Assembly (NCBI GenBank): GCA_024372625.1
Contig: CP099605.1
Coordinates: 2,936,001-3,000,000 of the forward strand
Reading direction: 5' to 3'
Length of the DNA: 64,000 bases
Origin: Comamonadaceae bacterium OTU4NAUVB1
GTDB taxonomy: Bacteria; Pseudomonadota; Gammaproteobacteria; Burkholderiales; Burkholderiaceae_C
In this document: one piece after another, positions 54,619 through 64,000 of the stretch
Layout: the number at the start of each line of letters is the position of its first letter
How positions within the stretch are numbered: the first letter of the stretch is position 1
Notes under the pieces: generated by a model
Databases searched by the model: none
The model's input: only the letters and a program-made list of their open reading frames with translations
What the model was told of the DNA's origin: nothing
Program-made: the position numbers and the translations under genes

Positions 54619-55496
54619 GCGCGTCGGGGGTGCTGCTGCAGATCTCGGACCCGCACTTCGGTACCGAGGTGCGAACCGCGGTGCGCGCGCTCGAGCGGCT
54701 GGTGCACGAGCAGTCGCCGGACGTGGTGGTGTTCTCGGGCGACATCACCCAGCGCGCGACCCGGGCGCAGTTCGACGCCGCGCGGGCGTTCGCCGACCGC
54801 CTGGGCCTGCGCGACGTGGTGGCGATCCCCGGCAATCACGACATCCCGCTGTTCCAGCTCGGCGCGCGCTTGCTCAAACCCTATGCGCGCTATGCGCGAG
54901 CGTTCGGCGACGACCTCGAACCGGTGTTCGAGTCCGACGCCTGGCTGGTGATCGGCGTCAACACGACGCGCTGGTACCGCCACGAGGACGGCGAGGTGTC
55001 GCCGGCGCAGATCGACCGCGTCGCGCAACGGCTTTCGCGCGCGCGTCCCGGTCAGGTGCGCATCGTGGTGACGCACCAGCCGGTGGTCGTGACGCGGCCG
55101 GAGGACGAGCGCAACCGCCTGCACGGGCGCGATGTCGCGATCGCGCGCTGGTCGGCGGCGGGCGCCGACCTGGTGCTCGGCGGTCACATCCACCTGCCCT
55201 TCGTGCGGCCGCTGCAGGCGGCCTTTCCGGACTGCCCGCGCGCCATGTGGGCGGTGCAGGCGGGCACGGCCGTCTCGACGCGACTGCGTTCCGGACAGCC
55301 GAATTCCGTGAACCTGGTGCGCCGGTGGGCCGATGACGGCACCTCCACATCCCCCGGACGCCGCTGCACGGTGGAACGCTGGGACTGCGCGACGGGCGAG
55401 GAGCGCTTCCTGCGGGCCGCGTCGCACGATCTGGTGCTGGACGCGTCGACCGTGGGCGCGGGCGCCATGGCGCGCGCCGCGGGCGGACCGCGATGA
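54615..55496 (+). CDS. Calcineurin-like metallophosphoesterase
   Basis: A 293-residue binuclear metallophosphoesterase. All metal motifs are present: ISDPHFG (about 10-16), VVFSGDITQRA, AIPGNHDIPLF, VVTHQP and LGGHIHLPF. The pattern is like the 3',5'-cAMP phosphodiesterase CpdA and related phospholipid phosphatases. In this operon a phospholipid or lipid-phosphate substrate is more likely than cAMP, but this is inference. The start overlaps the lipid kinase stop and the end overlaps the PAP2 start, both ATGA. No signal peptide, so it acts in the cytoplasm or on the inner membrane face. Confidence 0.87.
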   Translation: MSASGVLLQISDPHFGTEVRTAVRALERLVHEQSPDVVVFSGDITQRATRAQFDAARAFADRLGLRDVVAIPGNHDIPLFQLGARLLKPYARYARAFGDDLEPVFESDAWLVIGVNTTRWYRHEDGEVSPAQIDRVAQRLSRARPGQVRIVVTHQPVVVTRPEDERNRLHGRDVAIARWSAAGADLVLGGHIHLPFVRPLQAAFPDCPRAMWAVQAGTAVSTRLRSGQPNSVNLVRRWADDGTSTSPGRRCTVERWDCATGEERFLRAASHDLVLDASTVGAGAMARAAGGPR

Positions 55497-56320
55497 ACGA
55501 ATCCTCCTCGCTGGTCGAGCTGGCCCAGCGCGTCGGGCCGCATGCGCTCACGGCCTTTCTGGTGTTGCTAGTGACGGCGACCGCGACGGGCGGCGCCCTC
55601 CACGCGACACTGCGGCATCGACGCCAGCGCGCCGACGCGCAGAGCGAGCCCCGGCCGGAACGGCTGCTCGGCGGACTGGCCGTGGGCTTCGGTGGCATCG
55701 TGATGGCGGCCCTGCTGTTCGCGTGGATCGCCTGGCAGATCGCACCGGGACGCTCGCTGGGCCTGGCCGACCAGGCCCTGGCCGACGCCATCGGGGCCCA
55801 CCTGCCACGCGCCGCGCTGCGGTTCTTCGGCCACTTCACGCACGTGGGCGATCCGTCGGTGCTGATCGTGCTGGCCGCGGTTGTCGCGGTGATGCTGTGG
55901 CGCGCGCGACGGCCCGTGCTGATGTGGGGGTGGCTGCTGGCGCTGGCGGGCAACGCGGTGCTCAACCCGTCGCTCAAGCAGATCTTCGAGCGCGTCCGGC
56001 CGGTGCATGACCACGGCTTCGCGCTGGCCACGGGCTTCAGTTTCCCGAGCGGTCACAGCTCGGGCGCGCTGGTCACCTACGGCATGCTGGCGGTGCTGGG
56101 CCTGCGCCTGCTGCCGCCGCGCTGGCACACGCCGGTCGTGATGGCCGCCATCGCCATGGTGCTCACCACGGCCTGCAGCCGGATCTTCCTGCAGGTCCAC
56201 TTCGCCAGCGACGTCGCCGCCGGCCTGCTCTCCGGCGCCGCCTGGCTGACCGTGTGCGTCATCACCCTGGGCCATGCCGAACGGCGCCGGGCGCGGCGTT
56301 CGGCAGCCCCCGGCGCCTGA
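55493..56320 (+). CDS. PAP2-family phosphatase (membrane)
   Basis: A 275-residue, five- to six-helix integral membrane protein of the type 2 phosphatidic acid phosphatase family. Motif 1 is KQIFERVRP (about 163-171), motif 2 is SFPSGHSSGA, and motif 3 is CSRIFLQVHFASDVAAG with the catalytic His and Asp. The active site would face the periplasm, where it could dephosphorylate phosphatidic acid, undecaprenyl diphosphate or related lipids. It is the last gene of the cassette with the lipid kinase and phosphoesterase. A strong hairpin overlaps its stop codon. Confidence 0.9.
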   Translation: MNESSSLVELAQRVGPHALTAFLVLLVTATATGGALHATLRHRRQRADAQSEPRPERLLGGLAVGFGGIVMAALLFAWIAWQIAPGRSLGLADQALADAIGAHLPRAALRFFGHFTHVGDPSVLIVLAAVVAVMLWRARRPVLMWGWLLALAGNAVLNPSLKQIFERVRPVHDHGFALATGFSFPSGHSSGALVTYGMLAVLGLRLLPPRWHTPVVMAAIAMVLTTACSRIFLQVHFASDVAAGLLSGAAWLTVCVITLGHAERRRARRSAAPGA

Positions 56321-56340
56321 GCCGCGACGCGCCGGGGGCT
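56305..56340 (+). terminator. Terminator-like hairpin over the PAP2 stop codon
   Basis: A perfect 12-bp inverted repeat (agcccccggcgc / gcgccgggggct) with a 12-base loop starts in the last codons of the PAP2 gene and ends 20 bases after the stop. It probably ends the cassette and shields it from the convergent asparaginase gene. It lacks a T-run. Confidence 0.5.
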
Positions 56341-56383
56341 GGCGGCGACACGCGGTGCGCCATCGCGCTCGCGTCGCGACCGC

Positions 56384-57628
<1,245 letters not shown>

Positions 57629-59344
57629 TTAGCGTGCCAGGGTCCGGCGACGCGCCCGCAGGCCGAGGGCGACGCCGATCACCGCCACGCACAGCGCCAC
57701 GCTCCACAGCGGCGCCAGGCCGAAGCGCGACACCCACCGCGCGAACGGCGTGAAATTGCCACGGCCCTCGACGGTGGCGGAGAGCACGCCGCGCGTGAGG
57801 CGGGGCAGTTCCTGCACCACCTGCCCCCGATGGTCGATCACCGCCGTGGCGCCGGTGTTCGTCGCGCGCACCATCGGCCGTTCGAACTCGATCGAGCGCA
57901 TGCGCGAGATCGCCAGATGCTGGTCGATGGCGATCGAATCGCCGAACCAGCCGATGTTGCTGACGTTCAACAGGATCGTCGGAGCGCGCGACGCATCGCG
58001 GAAGTTGGCACCGATCTCGTCGCCGAACAAATCCTCGTAGCAGATGTTCGTGGCGACGCGCTGCCCTTGCCACACGAAAGGCGTCTGCGCGAGCGCGCCA
58101 CGATGGAAGTCGCCCAACGGGATGTTCATCAGGTTCGTGAACCAGCGGAACATCGACGGCACGAATTCGCCGAAGGGCACCAGATGGTGCTTCTCGTAGC
58201 GATAGGGCTCATCCGCACCGGGCTTGAAGCCGAGCACGGCATTGCGGTAGTCGCCATAGTCGATCTCGCCCGGACCGGCCGGCACGGGCGCGGCACCGCC
58301 CGCACCCTCCAGCGGGATGCCCACGATGGCCGCCTGATGGCCGGTGGCGAAACGCGCCGCGATGGCATCCACGTAGCCTTCGGGCAACTGCGACGGCAAC
58401 AGCGGCAGCGCGGTCTCCGGCGTGATCACGAGCGATGCCGTGGCATCGCGCAGCTGGACGCCATACCACTCGAGCGCCGTGTCGATGCCGCTGCCCATGA
58501 CGAACTTCTCGTCCTGGGGAATGTTGCCCTGCAGCAACTGGACGTCCACGGTGCCCCGACTGCTGGACGCGTCTGGTGCGTCACGCAGCGCGGCGAGGGC
58601 GAGGGGAGCGAGCAGCAAGGCGACGAGCCAGGCGCCTGCAGCCCATCCGGATGGCTGCGCCGCGGGCCTGCCCGATGCATCGACCCCGCGCGTCATCGGC
58701 TGGTGTCCGACACCGCAGAGCGCGCGCATCGTGAGGGTTCCCAAGGCCGCCACCATCGCCGCCGCCGCACCGATGCCGTACACGCCGATCCAGGGCGCAT
58801 AGCCGGCGAACGGCCCGTCCAGGTGCGCATAGCCGCCGGCACCCCATGGAAAGCCCGTGAACCAGCTGCCTCGCATGAGTTCGGCCAATGTCCAAAGCGC
58901 CGCGAAGAACGACGCCGCCCCCACCGGGCTGCGTCGGGACGCGAAAGCCACGAAAACACCGCACGCGGTCGCGTAATACAAGGACAGTCCCGCCGCCAGT
59001 GCCAGCACGGCCAACACCGCCAGCGGTGCGGCCAGCCCGCCATAGACGTGCAGGGAGATGAAGAGCCACCAGAACGTGCCGCACAGCCAGGCCGTCGCGA
59101 ACAGCCATCCCTGGAGGGTGGCGCGCAGCCAATGCCCGGGTCGGGCTTCGGTGCGCACCGCATCCAGGCACCAGACGAGCATCGCCAACGCCAGCACCTG
59201 CAACCACCATTGTGGCCGGCCATTCCAGGGAGCCGCGATCGACGCTGCCTGGACACCACCGCCCACGACAAGGACGACGAGACGGGGAATCAGGGATCGA
59301 CGCACAGGCAGGGTGCGGCCCGTCGCCTCCGAACGCGTGGTCAA
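57629..59344 (-). CDS. lnt: Apolipoprotein N-acyltransferase
   Basis: A 571-residue inner-membrane enzyme that adds the third acyl chain to the N-terminal Cys of lipoproteins. About seven N-terminal helices lead to a periplasmic nitrilase-like domain with the catalytic triad Glu310 (VITPETALPLL), Lys385 (PYRYEKHHLVPFGEFVP) and Cys435 (NICYEDLFG). It is somewhat longer than E. coli Lnt (512) because of loops at about 210-235 and 255-265. The start is TTG at 59344, overlapping the corC stop as TTGA; no ATG is nearby in frame. It is co-transcribed with corC. Confidence 0.95.
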   Translation of the reverse strand: MTTRSEATGRTLPVRRSLIPRLVVLVVGGGVQAASIAAPWNGRPQWWLQVLALAMLVWCLDAVRTEARPGHWLRATLQGWLFATAWLCGTFWWLFISLHVYGGLAAPLAVLAVLALAAGLSLYYATACGVFVAFASRRSPVGAASFFAALWTLAELMRGSWFTGFPWGAGGYAHLDGPFAGYAPWIGVYGIGAAAAMVAALGTLTMRALCGVGHQPMTRGVDASGRPAAQPSGWAAGAWLVALLLAPLALAALRDAPDASSSRGTVDVQLLQGNIPQDEKFVMGSGIDTALEWYGVQLRDATASLVITPETALPLLPSQLPEGYVDAIAARFATGHQAAIVGIPLEGAGGAAPVPAGPGEIDYGDYRNAVLGFKPGADEPYRYEKHHLVPFGEFVPSMFRWFTNLMNIPLGDFHRGALAQTPFVWQGQRVATNICYEDLFGDEIGANFRDASRAPTILLNVSNIGWFGDSIAIDQHLAISRMRSIEFERPMVRATNTGATAVIDHRGQVVQELPRLTRGVLSATVEGRGNFTPFARWVSRFGLAPLWSVALCVAVIGVALGLRARRRTLAR

Positions 59345-60219
59345 TCCGAGGCGCCGGTGCCGCGCGCGGGGGACACCCTGAACCAGCGGACGGCACCGCC
59401 CTTGGTATGGAGCACGACGAAGTCGAACCCCCCCAGGGCGTGATGTTCGCCCTTCTTCGGCACATGACCCATCTTGTGGGCCACCAGTCCGCCGATGGTG
59501 TCGAAATCTTCGCTCAGGTCGTCCGCGTCGAGCGTGATCCCGAAGGCTTCCGCCACGCGTTCGATGGGGGTATCGCCGGACACGCGGTAGGTGTGGTCGG
59601 CCAGACCGAAGATGTCGCCCTCGTCTTCGCCGATATCGAACTCATCCTCGATCTCACCGACGATTTGCTCCAGAACGTCTTCGATGGTGATGAGTCCAGC
59701 CACGCGGCCGAATTCGTCGATCACGATCGCCAAGTGATTGCGGTTCCCACGGAACTCGCGCAGCAGGTCATTCAACCCTTTGCTTTCCGGGACGAATGCC
59801 GCCGGACGGAGCAGCGCACGGATGTTCAGTTCGGGGGCACGCTGCAGCTTGAGGAGGTCTTTCGCAAGCAGGATCCCGATGATGTTTTCCTTCTCTCCCT
59901 CGTAGACCGGAAAGCGCGAATGCGCCGTGTCGATCACCGCGTGCAACAGAAACTCGTAAGGTGAATCGATGTCGACCAGATCCATCCGAGGTGCGGCGAC
60001 CATCACGTCGCCAGCGGTCATGTCCGCCATGCGCAGGACCCCTTCGAGCATGACGCGGGACTCGGCGCCGATCACCTCGTTCTCTTCGGCGTCGGCCAGG
60101 GTCTCGATCAGTTCATCACGGGAGTCGGGGCCAGGATGCAGGAATTCAGCGAGTTTCTGAAGAAAGCTGCGTTTGTCTTCCCGTTCAACGGGAGTGCGTT
60201 CAGGATGAGGTTCGGCCAC
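59341..60219 (-). CDS. corC: HlyC/CorC family protein with CBS domains
   Basis: A 292-residue protein like CorC, linked to magnesium/cobalt handling. Two CBS domains span about 70-190 (MVAAPRMDLVDIDSPYEF; LAIVIDEFGRVAGLITIEDVLEQIVGEIEDEFD), followed by the C-terminal transporter-associated domain with FDTIGGLVAHKMGHVPKKGE. The GTG at 60219 was chosen because it gives the usual CorC length of 292 and avoids overlap with the GNAT gene; an upstream ATG at 60372 would add 51 residues and overlap that gene by 86 bases. It lies just upstream of lnt, a standard pair. Confidence 0.93.
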   Translation of the reverse strand: MAEPHPERTPVEREDKRSFLQKLAEFLHPGPDSRDELIETLADAEENEVIGAESRVMLEGVLRMADMTAGDVMVAAPRMDLVDIDSPYEFLLHAVIDTAHSRFPVYEGEKENIIGILLAKDLLKLQRAPELNIRALLRPAAFVPESKGLNDLLREFRGNRNHLAIVIDEFGRVAGLITIEDVLEQIVGEIEDEFDIGEDEGDIFGLADHTYRVSGDTPIERVAEAFGITLDADDLSEDFDTIGGLVAHKMGHVPKKGEHHALGGFDFVVLHTKGGAVRWFRVSPARGTGASD

Positions 60220-60286
60220 TGCGGGAGGGCGAAGTTGAGGAGGTGCAAGGATAACGGATTGCCTCCTGCCTCTACGACGCAAGGAC

Positions 60287-61018
60287 TCAAGCCGAGGACT
60301 TGCCGCGTGCGGCACGAAGTCCGCTTCGAATTTCCTGGAGCCCCGCCAGAAAAGTCCAAAACTGTTTGGCACGGGTCTTCAAGTGGAAGTCCACCTCGGC
60401 AAAATGCTCGAGCGCCATCTCGCTGAGATGGCTGTCAAAGGTTGCCGAAGGCAACTGCAGATGTGCTTCCGACTCGGAACCACTGCGTACGACCGTGGCT
60501 CCTGCCTTGCGGGCAATCTTCAGCATGGCTGCATTTTCACTTAGTGCATGAATGAACATCATGCCCACGCCCTCGTTGCGTGCCACCACCACCGCACGCT
60601 CGAACAACCGCGAACCATAACCGCGTCCTCGGGCACTGGCGGCCACAGAGACACCAAACTCCGCGCAATCGCTGTACTGATCAGGAGGCGCGAACGCGAG
60701 GTGTGCGATGGCGATCAGATCAAGTCGACGGTTGTAGATGCCAAAAAGCTCGTCCCGCTCGAAGTCGAGACCATCCACATATTTGTGAATTTGCTCATCC
60801 GAGGCGGCGTAGCCGAAACGAAGGTAACGATCGACAGACGTCAGGTCCAGAAGATGGCGCGCTACGCGTGGCCGCTCCCTGGGTCCGATTGAGCGGATGG
60901 GAACAATCACATGAGCAGACCGTTCTGCAGGCTTGATCTGCGTGTCCACCATCTGGAACCTGAACGAACGAACCCACCCACCAAATGCGTATTTCAATGC
61001 GGAAAAAGTGGGGGTCAT
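60287..61018 (-). CDS. GNAT family N-acetyltransferase
   Basis: A 243-residue protein with a GNAT domain in the middle. The acetyl-CoA loop is VSVAASARGRGYGSRLFERAVV, followed by NEGVGMMFIHALSENAAMLKIARKAGATVV. The N-terminal part (VARHLLDLTSVDRYLRFGYAASDEQI) resembles a group of GNATs common in proteobacteria, of unknown substrate. Starts are uncertain: the ATG at 61018 is used, with a later ATG giving MVDTQIKPAER and an earlier one at 61066 possible. It is next to the corC gene (67-base gap), and 112 bases from the rRNA terminator. Confidence 0.8.
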   Translation of the reverse strand: MTPTFSALKYAFGGWVRSFRFQMVDTQIKPAERSAHVIVPIRSIGPRERPRVARHLLDLTSVDRYLRFGYAASDEQIHKYVDGLDFERDELFGIYNRRLDLIAIAHLAFAPPDQYSDCAEFGVSVAASARGRGYGSRLFERAVVVARNEGVGMMFIHALSENAAMLKIARKAGATVVRSGSESEAHLQLPSATFDSHLSEMALEHFAEVDFHLKTRAKQFWTFLAGLQEIRSGLRAARGKSSA

Positions 61019-61140
61019 GACCCTAATGTAAGGGTTTTCACTTATCTTGCAAGACTGCGGCAACACCAGTCCGGTATCTCATCACGATGTTCCGCGTTAA
61101 ATAAGATGAGTTCCTACGCCCCTTCTCGATTCCCCAATGA

Positions 61141-61174
61141 AGAAAGCCCGGATGCTTTCGCAACCGGGCTTTCT
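61141..61174 (-). terminator. rRNA operon terminator
   Basis: On the minus strand, a perfect 11-bp stem (agaaagcccgg / ccgggctttct) with a 12-base loop follows the 5S gene by about 12 bases and ends in a T-rich run (CTTTCTTCATT). This is a typical intrinsic terminator for an rrn operon. Confidence 0.85.
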
Positions 61175-61185
61175 AGGCTGTAAGA

Positions 61186-61300
61186 GCCTGACGATGACCT
61201 ACTTTCACACGGGAACCCGCACTATCATCGGCGCTGACGCGTTTCACTGTCCTGTTCGGGATGGGAAGGAGTGGTACCACGTCGCTATGGTCATCAGGCA
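61186..61300 (-). rRNA. rrf: 5S ribosomal RNA
   Basis: About 115 bases with the 5S pattern: a 5' TGCCTGATGACCATAGCG that pairs with the 3' CATCGTCAGGC, a central CCCGAACAGGACAGTGAAAC and the loop GGTACCACTCC. The ends were set from the terminal helix and may be off by a few bases. It is followed by the terminator and preceded by a 129-base spacer from 23S. Confidence 0.95.
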
Positions 61301-61429
61301 TAAAGGGTTGTCCGGCTGATCACACGATCAGTCGAACGAATTCATAGAGTTTGGAATCAGCTTTTGGCGAATTGTTTTGAATGCGTCAACTTGGCATAAC
61401 ACCCTGATCTGATCGATCAAAGTTATAGG
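61301..61429 (-). other. 23S-5S internal spacer
   Basis: About 129 bases between 23S and 5S, AT-richer than the rest. It holds small inverted repeats (ctgatc / gatcag near 61316-61331) that probably belong to the processing stems of the precursor rRNAs. No tRNA is present. Confidence 0.7.

Positions 61430-64000
<2,571 letters not shown>

Overview
The window reads as chromosome of a GC-rich betaproteobacterium, order Burkholderiales and most likely family Comamonadaceae. The basis is the gene order tRNA-Tyr/Gly/Thr-tuf-tRNA-Trp-secE-nusG-rplKAJL-rpoBC, the rsmB-DUF4390-NtrY-NtrX-like block, the corC-lnt and glyQS-gmhB-plsC blocks, and the overall protein character. The placement is inference from gene content; no search was run.

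Layout. 1-2774 (+): the end of a Rep-type helicase, a small secreted protein and outer-membrane phospholipase A. 2914-10972: a respiratory accessory cluster with a CopD/HemJ-like membrane protein, a DUF2231 protein (-), a lipoprotein cytochrome oxidase subunit II, a fused subunit I-III, a small membrane protein, a CtaG-like assembly factor and a YdeP-type molybdopterin oxidoreductase, most joined by 4-base or similarly short overlaps. 11013-17222 (-): a 2069-residue DUF4011 helicase-nuclease, the most defence-like gene here. 17399-20616: small DUF6644 and DUF6152 proteins, a type II NADH dehydrogenase-like flavoprotein and an isochorismatase-family hydrolase. 20799-26736 (-): tRNA-Phe with terminator, NtrX-like regulator, NtrY-like kinase, DUF4390 protein, RsmB and a LemA-like protein. 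26761-40818 (-): the rpoBC/ribosomal protein/nusG/secE/tuf/tRNA block. 40910-48016 (-): ung and a tryptophan operon (trpE, trpG, trpD, trpC) carrying two extra genes, with a possible trp leader peptide between gph and trpE. 48076-53439 (-): a zinc metallopeptidase, plsC, gmhB, glyS and glyQ. 53641-57454: a three-gene (+) lipid-phosphate cassette (DAG-kinase-like, metallophosphoesterase, PAP2) and a type II asparaginase (-), lying between glyQ and lnt. 57629-61018 (-): lnt, corC and a GNAT acetyltransferase. 61141-64000 (-): rRNA operon terminator, 5S rRNA and the 3' part of 23S rRNA, which runs off the window.

How the genes work together. The central part is the transcription/translation core, with intercistronic hairpins at the expected places. 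The trp genes form one probable transcript in which a degenerate GxxExxY protein sits between trpE and trpG with 4-base overlaps on both sides. The most interesting items are the giant helicase with an N-terminal transglutaminase-like region and a C-terminal nuclease-like domain, the inactive-looking GxxExxY protein, the candidate trp leader peptide, the lipid-phosphate cassette and the oxidase-molybdoenzyme cluster. No CRISPR array, insertion sequence, integrase or prophage gene was seen.
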